Counted from the first letter of the stretch, positions 9,187 to 19,769 are shown. The stretch is 22,863 bases of DNA from Priapulus caudatus (GCF_000485595.1 NW_014577358.1:261481-284343), one strand, 5' to 3'. Numbers and translations: made by a program. The notes: generated by a model from the sequence alone, not told the origin.

Positions 9187-10675
9187 ATTGAGAGAATTCA
9201 GCGCTTGGCGAGAGGTCTGTGCTCCCGAGTGCTCTATGTATTATGTTATGTTATGTTATGTTATGTTATGTTATGTTTATGTTTATGTTATGTTATGTTA
9301 ATTCTTATGTATGTATGTTATGTTATGTATGTTATGTTATTGTTATGTTATTTATGTTATGTTATGTTAGTATGTTATGTTATGTTATGTATGTTAATGT
9401 TATGTTATGTTATGTTATGTTATGTATGTAGTTATGTTATGTATGTTATGTTATGTTATGTTATGTTATGTTATGTTTATGTCCATGTCATGTCATGTTA
9501 TGTTATGTTATGATGATGTTGTTATGTTAATTGTTATTTTATGTGTTTTTAGGTTTATCTGTCACTCTCGGCGATAGATAGGTTAGGTAAGGTAGGTACC
9601 GTTTAGTTGTGCCCTAAGCGTTACGTTATGTCTGTGGTATTGCATAGTACGCGTCAGCGCGTTGTGACAAGCTCGCTAGAAAAATGCATCAATTGCGTAA
9701 GACGGCGTGTGACAACCGCTACTACACGACAATCCGTCAGTCTCTGGGCGCATTTATCTGAGAAATCGCATGATATCACGTCCAAGATGACAGAACGCTA
9801 GTGCGGGCATGGCTAATTGTAATGTAAGAGGCCAGCAAGTTTTACGCGGCGATATCAGAATATTTAAGTTAACAGATAAGAGATAAATAACCTCCGATAC
9901 ACCCCGAGTACAATACGAAAGCAAATTACTTCTAATATTCTGTTCAGACGTAAAACCGCAGTTTAGCGTGCCATCGTTCTCGATAGCCATGCCAACGTTC
10001 GAGTAGCATTAGAAGAAATCCGAGCCCGACTGGCAGACCCTCAGTAATAAACCGCGCAGCCCGTCACATTACCGAAAGCGGAGTTTATAACTCTGCATTT
10101 GCGGACTAATCTTAGAAGAAAGAACTTATACCCTATTCACCGCCGAATACTTTTCAGCGATGTTCGCCACTGGTGTGCTGAATACATTTTGCACGAAGCA
10201 AGATTTTATGTAATATGCGTTTAAAAGGCATATTCAAATAGAAACGCGCTTAATAATGCACAGGCCTAATTTTTTTAGGATAATACTTGAGGTTCAGTCA
10301 TATCTTGACTGATGTTAGCACTGACTTTGAGTTAATATCTGTCCTTCATTCTATTTCTGCAACAAAAAAAAAGTGGTGTGTTCTGATTTTTTGGGGGAGG
10401 GTTTGGCATATAATATACTGAACTGTTTCAAACAACTAGTCCAACCAATTCCGCTGTGAATTATTGAAATTTCGATTCATACTAAAAGTTTCGCACAGTA
10501 ATATTAAGAGAGATCTTACCCTATGAATATATCATTGATGTTAAGCAGATTTATTATAATAAAATACAGCCCTATAATGCGCAAATAAAGTGCAAACTAC
10601 TACAGAGTACACTCCATTGAAAAGAGATAGGCCTACAGTAATATGCTGCTCCTCGCCCAAACCAGCAAACGTGAA
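9187..10675. repeat. Block A, second copy, indel-rich
   Basis: It aligns with 1-1395 throughout but is about 7 percent longer. Most differences are single added bases, such as AAAATGCA becoming AAAAATGCATC. One larger difference is an added ATTGAAAAGAGAT-like stretch near 10616. This error style suggests raw long-read sequence. It is non-coding as in the first copy. Confidence 0.85.
9238..9536. repeat. (TTATG)n array in second block A
   Basis: Same array as 67-312, but repeatedly knocked out of register by missing or extra bases (TATG, TTTATG, TTAATG units), and with the TCATG variants near 9485 preserved in order. Confidence 0.9.
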
Positions 10676-10754
10676 GTACAATCTCTAATTCTCAGAAATG
10701 GAGACACAGTGTCGTAAGCGATGCTAGGGATCTGTATATAGGTGTAAAGCATAC

Positions 10755-11713
10755 AGTAGAGGCCTCCATAGGCGCTGCAATGGCCTGAATAAGCATTCGA
10801 ACAGAAATTTATTAAAAAATCACTCACACTGTTACTACACTTACAAAACATACACTTATGCATGTTAAATAACTACAGACTTCTGCTCTATGCTCCGCTC
10901 AAAAACTTTGCCAGTTCTATGATGCGAATTTCTGTCAAAGTGTCTGAACACATTTCAATACACCGAAAAAACACCAAACGGTGACTGTGGCTACGCCACG
11001 CCGTACGGAATAGTCACGAAACAGCCAACAAAAATAATTTTACTTCTAATGCTTTCTCGACGTGCCACACGCATCCGACCTGCGTGCATAATGCAATATG
11101 CACTCAGTGCCGAAATTTGCGCGAAAAAAAATGCCAAAAAATGGCCTTTCTAAGACGATAAGTAGTCAACCGGTGAAGCAACTCGAGGCTTACTGTATAT
11201 ACGCCCCGATCCTAAAAGAGCAGAGAAGACGAATCGACTTGAAATTTAGATGAACGAATTTCCGACGAGCCGTTCGGCTTATCACGGTACCGGAATTCAA
11301 GTGGCAGTGACAACCACGAGCGAGATATCACTCTCCTGAAAGAGCCCCCAAAACACAAAATCAATGAAAATTAATACGTCGGTTATGCGATGTAGAACGA
11401 GGGTTAGGTAAATTGCAAGCATTAAAGTTAAAGAATATTTGACACCTGTTAGGGCTTAGTATGGCCACAATAGAGTAAAACGAAGATATATTAGCTATTT
11501 TGGGCACCGCAAAATGGGTGGTAAAATTATGTATTTATGTAATACGATGGTATAACTATGTACACGGATATGTACATGTTTACATAAAAAATCATTATAA
11601 ATGTTATTTGAACATGCAGTGACAAAAATCATGCTAGAGCAACGTTGCAATAACAGATTTCATTACATAAAACCAGTTAATCGCTTACGCATTGGCCAGA
11701 ATCGCACTCGACT
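10755..11713. repeat. Unit C, first copy of a ~1-kb tandem unit
   Basis: It begins at GAGGCCTCCATAG and ends near CAGAATCGCACTC. It matches 11757-12853, with shared stretches GGCTACGCCAC, GCTTTCTCGACGT, ACAATAGAGTAAAACGA and TTTACATAAAAAA. The middle (about 11205-11340) matches poorly. No counterpart is seen between the first A and B blocks. Confidence 0.75.
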
Positions 11714-11756
11714 TACCGATGTGGGTTAAATATTACATGTGTTCAATCAACATAGA

Positions 11757-12853
11757 GGGCCTCCATAGCGCTGGCAGGCCTGATCAAGCATCGACAGAAA
11801 TTTATTAAAAATTACATCACACATGTACTACACGTTACAAAACATACCACTTATTCGCGAGTGTTAAAGTAACTACAGAGCGCGAGCGCGCGCGACTGGA
11901 TACTCGGGCTCCGCGCTCAACAACTTGCGAGCCGAAGGCCCTTTCTAGCGGACGTGGCGAATTTTCCGTACAGCAAAGTTATCGCTCTGAGCAACAGCTA
12001 TGATGCAGATCACACGACCAGAAAGACACCAAAGCCGGTGAACTGTTGGCTACGCCACCTGACGGAATGTCACGAAAATACACAACAAATAATAATTTTT
12101 ACGTTCCTCAATGCTTTCTCGACGTCCAACGACGCATCCAGCCTGCGTGCAATAATGCTAATTATGCACTCTAAGTGCCGATTCGCGAAAAAAAAGCCAA
12201 AAAATGCCTTTCTAAGAGACGAAGTAGTGCAACGCGTGAAAGCAAGAGCTCTCGAGGCTACTGTTATAACCCCACCTTACAACGGACAGCACACACACGA
12301 CGTCATGCCGACGTTGAAAAATTTAGGATAAACCGCCACGACTGTTCACTCCCCCCTGTTCTCTATAGCGGGTACCGGCGAATGTTCAGAAGGTGCCATG
12401 AGCACTCGGGCCGCGGCACGAGCTGAGGAGTGCAAACAGCTCTCTGAACAAGAGCCCCCAAACACCCACAGGGAAATGCAATGAAAATTAGATGTCGGTA
12501 TATCGATGGCTTCAGAACGAGGATTAGGTAAACACTTGCAAAGCATTAAAGTTAAGATATTTTTGCAGCTCGTTAGGGTTAGTAGGTGCCCAACAATAGA
12601 GTAAAACGAGAGAATGATTAGCTCCGTATTTTCTCTGGCACCAAAAATGGCCGTGATAAAATTAGTGTATTTGTATGTAAATACATGTATATGTACACCG
12701 GATTATGACATGGTTTACATAAAAAACATGTATAGAATGTTAATCTGAACATGCATGCGTGATCTAAAAATCATGCCTAGAGCACTGCATAAGCAGATTT
12801 TTCATTAACATAAAACCAATAATCTGCGACCTTCACTTGGCAGAATCGCATCC
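11757..12853. repeat. Unit C', second copy of the ~1-kb unit, cut by the gap
   Basis: The offset to unit C is about 1002 bases at the left end and grows because of insertions. It runs directly into the N run. A 125-codon frame at 11954-12331 starts at GTG and is not preserved in unit C, so no gene is called. Confidence 0.75.
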
Positions 12854-12863
12854 NNNNNNNNNN
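12854..12863. other. Assembly gap (10 N)
   Basis: Ten N bases of nominal length separate tandem unit C' from the second block B. True sequence length here is unknown, and more C units could be collapsed into the gap. Confidence 0.99.
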
Positions 12864-12879
12864 CCCTGGGACTCGGACT

Positions 12880-13090
12880 AGGAGTTAGGGTTAGGGTTAG
12901 AGTTAGGATTAGGGTTAATGTCTAGGTGCAAGAATTATAAATTGGGTAGGCTTGCGGGTGCGGATGGAGTTGGAGTTGGGTTAGGGTTTAAAGGATAGGG
13001 TTATGCAGTATGTTAAGGCTACAGTTAGAGGGTTGGGTTGGGGTTAGAGTGCAGGAATTATAAAACATTAGGGTTAGACTGGGGTCAGGG
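12880..13090 (+). repeat. Degenerate TTAGGG tract in second block B
   Basis: Counterpart of 4655-4862, with the same order of variant hexamers and added indels. Confidence 0.8.
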
Positions 13091-14220
13091 TTGTTCGGCA
13101 GTTTTTGTATAGGTACAAGATTATCCAATGATACTAGCAAAGGCATCGCTCGCAACTCACTTCGACGACTAGTCACACAGCCTGGTCGGCTACATATTCG
13201 TTAGAGCATGTGTTTGTACTACGTAATCCTGAATTCATACACTAATCATTCATCGAGAAGGTTATTTTGAAGTACGCCTGCATAGATTCTCAGCAGCGCT
13301 TTGAGAGGCGGCGCGAGCAACTTTTACTTTAAACATTCCCTTTCCAACTATCGAATGTTACTTCCGTAAGAGCTCCACTCTCGCATAATTGCCCGCTCTC
13401 GCGAATCATCATGCGTTCAGCAATGCGTTCTGCTTCTCAACGCTGGCGAGGGGGAACTCTAAAATAAGGAACGCAGCGCATCGCGCGACTGATAAAAAGA
13501 AAACGCGTATGTGTGTGGTGCGCGCGCGCGCGGTGCTGCGTGTATGAGTGTGGGAAGCCCGAGGCGGGAAAATGTGATCGTTTTCGCGGTTGATCTGGTC
13601 GCGCCTGCGCGCAGGCTAAGTGGAATTTTAGGACTTGTGGGCCGAAATATCTCCATTGACGCGTTTCGTCTCATCGACTACATGAATGCGCCGTAGATGG
13701 CCACCGGTTTGTGCCGCGCCGCAAGCGAGACCGCATACGAACGCATAAACCGGAGTGTGAGAGTCTAAAAATCAGAACCGATCATGACAAGCACGTCCAG
13801 CGTTCGAAACGACGAAGGGAGGGAAGTGTTGTTGTCCGGCGACGTCTAGTGGGGCCTGTGGTCCGGCAGCTGGCCACTTCCTTACCGAGTGGAGCTAGTC
13901 ATAAAGAATCAGGGCATGGAAATCGAGTCCGACGGTCCCCAGCCAGGTGCGGATGTGATGCAGAATGACTCGCTGGTGTAAAAAGCTGGCGGGAACGATC
14001 CCGAGGGCACACTCGACAAACTGCTTCGTTCATTCGGCGCGTCTCAGTAAAAGATCGGCTTTGCTAAAAAAAGATCTATCAAGCGAAGATTGAACGAGCT
14101 GTCGCATAAAAGCACTGGACAACGAAGGAAGGACTAAACCGGGAAATTTACGAAATACACACAACATGCATACGTAGTGAGAGAAAAATACGTGAAGCGT
14201 AGATTTAGCAAATAACGAGG

Positions 14221-14280
14221 TGTGTGTGTGTGTGTGTGCTGTGTGTGTGTGTGTTGTGTCGTTTGTGTGTGTGTGCGTGC
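14221..14280. repeat. (GT)n microsatellite in second block B
   Basis: Disrupted GT run corresponding to 5888-5930. Confidence 0.9.
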
Positions 14281-14769
14281 TTCTCGTATCGTAGCATACG
14301 TGCGTGCGTGGATCTCGTGTTTATTTGTCTGCTGCGACTGTCATATTATTCTGTCCTATCCGAATGCTGTCTGCTCCCGTCGTACCGTGCCGTCTTCACC
14401 GTCCGTCGTCCCCAGTTCCTATGCGAGGCGCGCGTTCAAGTGTGGGTGTGGGTGCCGTGCGCAGTTGCCATCCGCGCGTCCTGTGGCGTATGTGCGCGCT
14501 AATGTAGTAGGTTCGATTAAAATACGCCCGGTAAAAGACAAATCCAGGAAGGGCGCAAAGCATCTTCGTTACCCATTATTTATCTAGCGTCCGTGAAACA
14601 GCAGAACGACAGATAGTTAGCGGCACCTGCGGGTTGTTCGCCGGTTATAGAGCAAGATCGTGGCGAGCGGAAGGCGTTTGTAACAAGCGTAAGTTGCGCG
14701 TCGCGTCAGATTTAATAAGTAGTGGCGCTGGCAGGACAATTCGCGGCTGTATTAAAAACACTCGTATAT

Positions 14770-15005
14770 TATATCGTATGTGTGTGTTGTGGTGTGTGTG
14801 TGCTGTTGTGTTGTGTGCTTCTCGCTCCCGTGTGTATGCTCGCTCGCGCTGTGCCCGCCCGCGCCGCGCGTGGTGTATGTATGTATGTATGTATGTATGT
14901 ATGTGTGTGTTGGGAGGGGTGTGCGTGTGGGTGTGTGGGTGTTTTGTGTGTTTTGTTTGTTTGTGTGAGTGAGTGAGTGCATGTGCGTGAGTGCATGTGC
15001 GTGTT
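14770..15005. repeat. GT-rich tract with (TATG)n core
   Basis: GT and GTGC units surround a clean TATG tetramer run at 14876-14903, then GTGGGTGTTTTG-type and GTGAGTGA units to about 15005. Long minus-strand open frames across it are low complexity. Confidence 0.85.
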
Positions 15006-15560
15006 TTGTCTCGTCGCCTCGTCCCTTTCACCCCACTCACCCCACCCCCCTCGACACCCCGCCGCCCACCGCGACCGCATCCTGCTCGAAATCCGCCTCC
15101 GCTCACGAGCAGAATCAACTCCGTTACCGCATGCCCTCCCCGCCATCTCCTCTTCGCATGCACTTGATCCGCCAACGCACGCCACCTCCGCTCACCGCTG
15201 ACCACATCCTGTCTGCCGCCTCCCGCGTCATACCGCGCGGTCGCGACTTTCTCCACTGACTGCGCGCCATGAGTAAATGCACCGCACCGCCAGCCCCCCC
15301 CCCCCCCACGTTCTTCCTCACCTACCCCACCCGCGTCATCGCTCCAACGCCCCCCGCTCTCGTCCGCCGTAGCGCGTCGCACACTCGCACTCTCGCACGC
15401 ACTCACACGCTACTACCCCCCCCCCCATACTCCAACTCCAATCCGCATGACCTCCGCACTCGATGATGCTCTACGACCCGATGTCGATGACTGATCGCTT
15501 CACACCGCCCCCCGCGACACGCACTCCACCCGCATGCATCCGCACTCCACTCGATGATGA
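15006..15560. other. C-rich, G-poor stretch with poly-C runs
   Basis: The plus strand is strongly C-biased, with poly-C runs at 15292-15308 and 15415-15426. Phrases such as CCTCCGCTCAC, GACCNCATCCTG and CACTCGATGATG recur, suggesting a degraded minisatellite. The long minus-strand frame here is a Gly/Arg-rich product of this skew and is not called. Confidence 0.5.
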
Positions 15561-15563
15561 TGA

Positions 15564-15616
15564 TAAATAATAATAATAATAATAACAACAACAACAACAA
15601 CAACAACAACAATAAT
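15564..15616. repeat. (AAT)n/(AAC)n trinucleotide repeat
   Basis: AAT units followed by AAC units, about 53 bases. Confidence 0.95.
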
Positions 15617-15632
15617 ATTCATAATAAACCAT

Positions 15633-15930
15633 ATATCTATCTATCTATCTATCTATCCTATGCTATGCCTATCTATCTATCCTAGTCTATCTATCTAAAT
15701 ATCTATCTATCTTAATTATCTATCTTATCTAGCTAATCTACATCTATCTATCTATCTATCTATTCTATTTATACTAATCTATTTATCCTACCCTCATCCC
15801 TAATCTATCATAGCATCTATCTATCTACTATCTATTTTCTATTATCTTTTCTACTCTATCTATCTATCTATTCTATCTATTTATCTATCTATTTATCTAT
15901 CTATACTACCTATCGCATCTATCTATTCAT
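15633..15930. repeat. (CTAT)n imperfect array
   Basis: About 300 bases of CTAT/CTATT units with frequent one-base breaks. It is in the opposite orientation to the GATA arrays at 17285-17890. Confidence 0.9.
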
Positions 15931-16054
15931 CCATATGATATATATATTATATTAGTAATAAGTACTCCCTGTCATTGTTAATTTTAACATAAGCAGTTTG
16001 CATTTTTATTGTAAAAACGTAGATTAAATATGTTCTCATCACACGTCTATGAAG

Positions 16055-16174
16055 GCTTGAGATGGGATACGTCTCACCCCGACAGTTATAAGATATGCCC
16101 GTCTCAGTTACGAGCGTAGCGAGTTATGAGACGTGTTATCTATAATGGAGGTGAGATATGTCTCATGCTCAAGC
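16055..16174. repeat. 120-bp imperfect inverted repeat
   Basis: The outer arms are GCTTGAG...GTCTCACC (16055-16078) and GGTGAGA...GCTCAAGC (16150-16174). Inside them, TTATAAGATA pairs with GTTATCTATAA, and CGTCTCA (16100-16106) pairs with TGAGACG. The central loop contains TTACGAGCG. The whole segment can fold into one long hairpin with small bulges. There is no coding capacity. It is a candidate MITE or hairpin RNA. Confidence 0.65.
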
Positions 16175-17088
16175 TCATACAAATATATTTTTTATTAATA
16201 ATTTTAGAGTATCTTGATTCGCCAAACAACTCGCTACACACGCGCCTTGATACTCCGCACCCTTCAACCAACATATTGGATTACAAAAGTAGTGCCGAGA
16301 TAAACACTCTCGGGTCCTGCAGCGCTACCCACACCGCCGACTTTATCCTCGGTGCTATCTCGGGGGATATCTGACAATACCTAGTATGCGAGACAATCAT
16401 TCTCTGGCGAAATGCGCTTCAACCGAATAATGCACCGCTTATGTTGCTGAGTTAGAATTGCCGCCCCACGCTGCCACGCCAGCACGGCTACCATACTTGC
16501 CTAACCAGAGATCATACGTTACCTTTCTACACGAGACCGCCTTGCACACCTTTACTCTCAAGCCCGGTTCTCTATATAGCTCTCTCCGAGACGCCAGAGC
16601 GCGGGGTTTACTCATTTCCACCCTCATCCGATCTAAATGCGATCGCGCTCGCACACGTCATCCAACCGCAGGCAATCTCGCACACAGCAACGAGGCCAAG
16701 TATTAACCCCTTCTTTCGTCCACCCAGCCGATTCACCATACGGCACTTGTCCTTTGATCTCCACAGGTTCGACCTGAACTCCCCCCGCGAGGATTTCCGT
16801 GGCTCGCCCTGCGAGTCTCTGTCGCGGGATCTAAGGACAGCAGCCCGCATCAGTGGTCTGCAGCTGCACGCAGCGGCTCGCCGCCCCGTGGCCTCGAGCG
16901 ACCCGAGTTGCTTTTAACGGAATGTAATATGTTTAACCGCCGCGCTGACCTCACCCCCTCAAGATAAATCTTGCTCCGAAACAACTCGACTCACGTCCAT
17001 CCCGTAAGCGCCCGGCGCTCTGCGCCTACCTTTTTATTTCGCCACATACGAGAGACAAAGGAGACAGAGAGCAGTGAGAACAAGCGAT

Positions 17089-17090
<2 letters not shown>
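16175..17090. other. Non-repetitive stretch without identified gene
   Basis: Mixed-composition DNA. The minus strand at 16439-16850 has two overlapping frames of 71 and 80 codons, and a TATATAG at 16573-16579 might be a TATA box. Nothing resembles a known protein, a tRNA or a recognisable LTR. The plus strand has an 82-codon frame at 16126-16374, also unrecognised. Confidence 0.35.
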
Positions 17091-17091
<1 letters not shown>

Positions 17092-17183
<92 letters not shown>

Positions 17184-17194
17184 ACCCCCCCCCC
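17092..17194. repeat. 103-base poly-C tract
   Basis: Continuous C, broken only by G at 17152 and A at 17184, flanked by GATGGG on the left and a GC-rich CGGCGCGG stretch on the right. The minus strand is poly-G and could form quadruplexes. Polyproline or polyglycine frames across it are meaningless. Confidence 0.95.
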
Positions 17195-17221
17195 AGCCCG
17201 CGGCGCGGCTCGGCCCCGGCG

Positions 17222-17227
17222 GGAGAG

Positions 17228-17282
<55 letters not shown>
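17222..17282. repeat. (GA)n microsatellite
   Basis: Near-perfect AG run immediately after the poly-C tract. Confidence 0.95.
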
Positions 17283-17284
<2 letters not shown>

Positions 17285-17285
<1 letters not shown>

Positions 17286-17455
17286 AAATAGATAGACAGA
17301 TAGAGAGCGAGAGCGAGAGAGACAGAGAAAATGAGATAGATAGATAGATAGATGAGAGAGAGGAGGAAATAGATAGACAGATAGAGAGCGAGAGCGAGAA
17401 AGACAGAGAGAATGAGATAAATAGATAGATACGATAGATAGAATAGATAATAGAG

Positions 17456-17487
<32 letters not shown>

Positions 17488-17905
17488 ATAGATAAAGATA
17501 GATAGATAGTATAGATAGAATAGATACGATATGGGATAGATAATAGATAAATAGAATAGAATAGATAGATTAGATAAGATAGATAGATAGTATAGATAGG
17601 ATAGGTAGATGAGATATATAGATATGATAAATAGATAGATAGATAGCTAGATAGATAGGATAAAGATAGATAGATAGATACGATAGATAGATAGATAGAT
17701 AGATCGATAGATAAATAGATAGATAGATAGAATAAGATAGATAGATAGATAGATACTTCGGGAGGGAGCGGCGCGCTGTGGACGCCATGACGATAAACAG
17801 TAGGAACACCCTACCCTGATAGAAAAAAATTTAAAGATAGATAGATATGATAGATAGATAAGATAGATAGATAGATAGATAGATAAATAAGTAGGTAGAC
17901 TCAGC
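17285..17905. repeat. (GATA)n arrays with an 81-bp duplication and an embedded unique segment
   Basis: GATA units fill most of the interval. A mixed unit that starts GAAATAGATAGACAG at 17285 recurs at 17366, giving an 81-base tandem duplication. A non-repetitive island of about 80 bases occupies 17757-17838 and has no recognisable content. Confidence 0.9.
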
Positions 17906-17984
17906 ATACTACGTCGCGGCATAGAGAGAGACATACATGAAATAAAGAAATAGGTAGAAAGAGGGATAGAGAGATATAGAGACA

Positions 17985-17986
17985 GG

Positions 17987-18041
<55 letters not shown>

Positions 18042-18101
18042 AAAGAAGAGAGAGAGAGAGAAAGCGAGAAAGTGAGATAGATAGATAGATAGATAGAGAG
18101 A

Positions 18102-18137
<36 letters not shown>

Positions 18138-18205
18138 GAGAGAGGGAGAGTAGAGAGAGAGAGAGAGAGAGGGAGAAGGAAAGAGAGAGAGAGATGAGAG
18201 AGAGA

Positions 18206-18243
<38 letters not shown>
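17985..18243. repeat. (GA)n array
   Basis: Long AG-rich tract with a short GATA insertion near 18075-18096. Confidence 0.95.
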
Positions 18244-18245
<2 letters not shown>

Positions 18246-18437
18246 GCCTCAGGGTGTAATTCGGAAAAACGCTCTACGCAAAGTCCAGTTAATAAAAATG
18301 GAATATTATAGTCCAAGTTTGTTTTGGCGTAAAAACAAGACCAAGCGCAAAACCGATGTCATCTTCCGCAACCCTTTTAGAATAAATACAATGGCCATAG
18401 TTGGCGGTGGTGCTTGACGATGCCGGTAAGCGTGTTG
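18244..18437. other. Short unique segment, no feature
   Basis: No gene or RNA recognised. Confidence 0.4.
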
Positions 18438-18575
18438 GTGACGGTGACGTGACAGTGAAGACGAGCGGTAACGGTGGGGAGCGCTGATCGGTGACGCTGA
18501 CGATGACGATAATGTGACGGGACGGGGAGGTGAGCGATGACGATAAGGTGACGGTAACGTGACAATGAGGGTGAC
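18438..18575. repeat. TGACG-rich degenerate minisatellite
   Basis: About eight TGACG pentamers plus GTGACA, GTAACG and GATGAC variants occur in 140 bases, with no regular period. TGACG is the CRE half-site; one instance reads TGACGTGA (18445-18452). Whether the density reflects binding sites or repeat slippage cannot be told from sequence. Confidence 0.6.
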
Positions 18576-18756
18576 TGTAGGGATACGGAATTGTTTGATA
18601 TTGGTGGCTAGTGGCGATGAATGGCGATGACAACGGTGATCGGAATGCGATCCGTTAAATTTATGGTATTGTTAGGGTGCCGCTATCACGCCACCGAGCC
18701 TCGGTAAATGTAGCATATATTGTGCGGACGTTAGCGGGCAGTTGATGGTTGTCGTT
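18576..18756. other. Unassigned spacer
   Basis: No feature recognised. Confidence 0.4.
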
Positions 18757-18890
18757 ATGTGTGTGTGTGTGTGTGTGTGTGGTGGTGTGTGTGTGTGGTG
18801 TGTGTGTGTGTGTGCTGTGTGCGTGTGTGTTGAGTGTAACATTTGTGTGTTGCGTATGTGTGTGTGCGTGTGTGCGTACGTGTGCGCCTA
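18757..18890. repeat. (GT)n microsatellite
   Basis: GT run with GGTG and GCGT interruptions. Confidence 0.9.
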
Positions 18891-19133
18891 CGTGTGTTCA
18901 GGGGTAAATAATGACAAATTGTAAATAATTGCCATTACTCACCCCTGCTGTGTTGTAGGTGTCAGCCGTAAATCTTTCGCGCTATAATGCACATTACTGC
19001 GTTATAAGCGAATCGCGCAGTTGTTGTGTAATTAACAGTCATTCCTCGGCGATCCCGCGCAGGCAGCAGATAACACACCGACGTCACCACCGAACAAACA
19101 ATTTATGTTGCGTAGAGCACGGCAACATTAACG

Positions 19134-19497
19134 TACGACGCAACTATTTGTATTAATTATCGTGATCCGATTAGCCGATATATTGCATTGGGTTAGCATC
19201 GGCTCGGTGATTCCCTCGACACTTGATTCCGACTCGGCAGAGCGATTTATTCGTCGTATTGAGTCGATGGCCGTTGCTACAGCTGCCGCAATTTCAGAAC
19301 AGACAGAACTGGTCATGAATAATTTAAAAAAAAGAGAGCGGTTGGTGAATCTTTTGTGCGGAGGACAATTACCGAGGCTTAGTCGCCGAGTTGCGATCAT
19401 GCCACGATCTGATCGGCTTCCTCTGATGGCGCCGACGCCCGCCCGCTCTGCGCTCGGCACGGACGCGAGGAGATCTGCCGACGAGAGCTCGATCTAA
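19134..19497 (+). CDS. Candidate short ORF or exon, unidentified
   Basis: The frame is open for about 120 codons between a TAA near 19131 and the TAA at 19495-19497. The first ATG is at 19267, which would give a 76-residue product. The peptide has a helix-like stretch with acidic and basic residues (ISEQTELVMNNLKKRERL) and an Arg/Pro/Ser-rich tail. Third codon positions are mixed, unlike the very GC-rich third positions of the glycosyltransferase downstream. There is no signal peptide and no recognisable domain. It is followed by a CT microsatellite. It could be a terminal exon, a non-coding transcript or chance. Confidence 0.22.
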
Positions 19498-19549
19498 CAG
19501 TAGGAGATGAGATACGGGATTGGCTGGCAGTTGACTGTAACACGACTTC

Positions 19550-19550
<1 letters not shown>

Positions 19551-19591
<41 letters not shown>

Positions 19592-19660
19592 CTCTTTCTG
19601 ACTCGCTCTCTCTGTCTCTCGCGTGCGTGCTCTCCCTCTTTTTTCGTTTCTCTCGCTCGC
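19551..19660. repeat. (CT)n microsatellite
   Basis: A pure CT run to about 19588, then CT-rich sequence to about 19660. Confidence 0.9.
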
Positions 19661-19769
19661 ATGCTCGTTCGCTTACTGATGTGATCTTAGATACAGGAAA
19701 GCAGGCGGCTGAACCCGTGAAAGCGCGACAACGGTTAATCCAACTCATAGCGTACACGCGGCTGCTTGC

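Larger units (their letters stand above)
12866..14815. repeat. Block B, second copy, indel-rich
   Basis: It aligns with 4641-6402 but carries many single-base additions. One replaced patch lies at 13128-13162, where the two copies share no sequence. The left end coincides with the gap. The right end lies inside a GT microsatellite, after which the copies go to unrelated flanks. Confidence 0.85.

Noticed and set aside
11954-12331. 125-codon frame in unit C'
   Set aside because: It starts at GTG, is not preserved in the homologous unit C, and has no recognised motif.
14645-15406. 253-codon open frame on the minus strand
   Set aside because: It is a Gly/Arg-rich stretch followed by His/Thr strings, produced by C-rich and GT-rich repeats on the plus strand. 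No domain and no natural composition.
16439-16850. Minus-strand frames with a TATATAG motif, considered as an LTR or gene start
   Set aside because: No second LTR, primer-binding site, polypurine tract or coding domain is visible.
16971-17347. Polyproline or polyglycine proteins across the poly-C tract
   Set aside because: Homopolymer translation followed by Arg/Glu repeats from GA units. No evidence of a gene.
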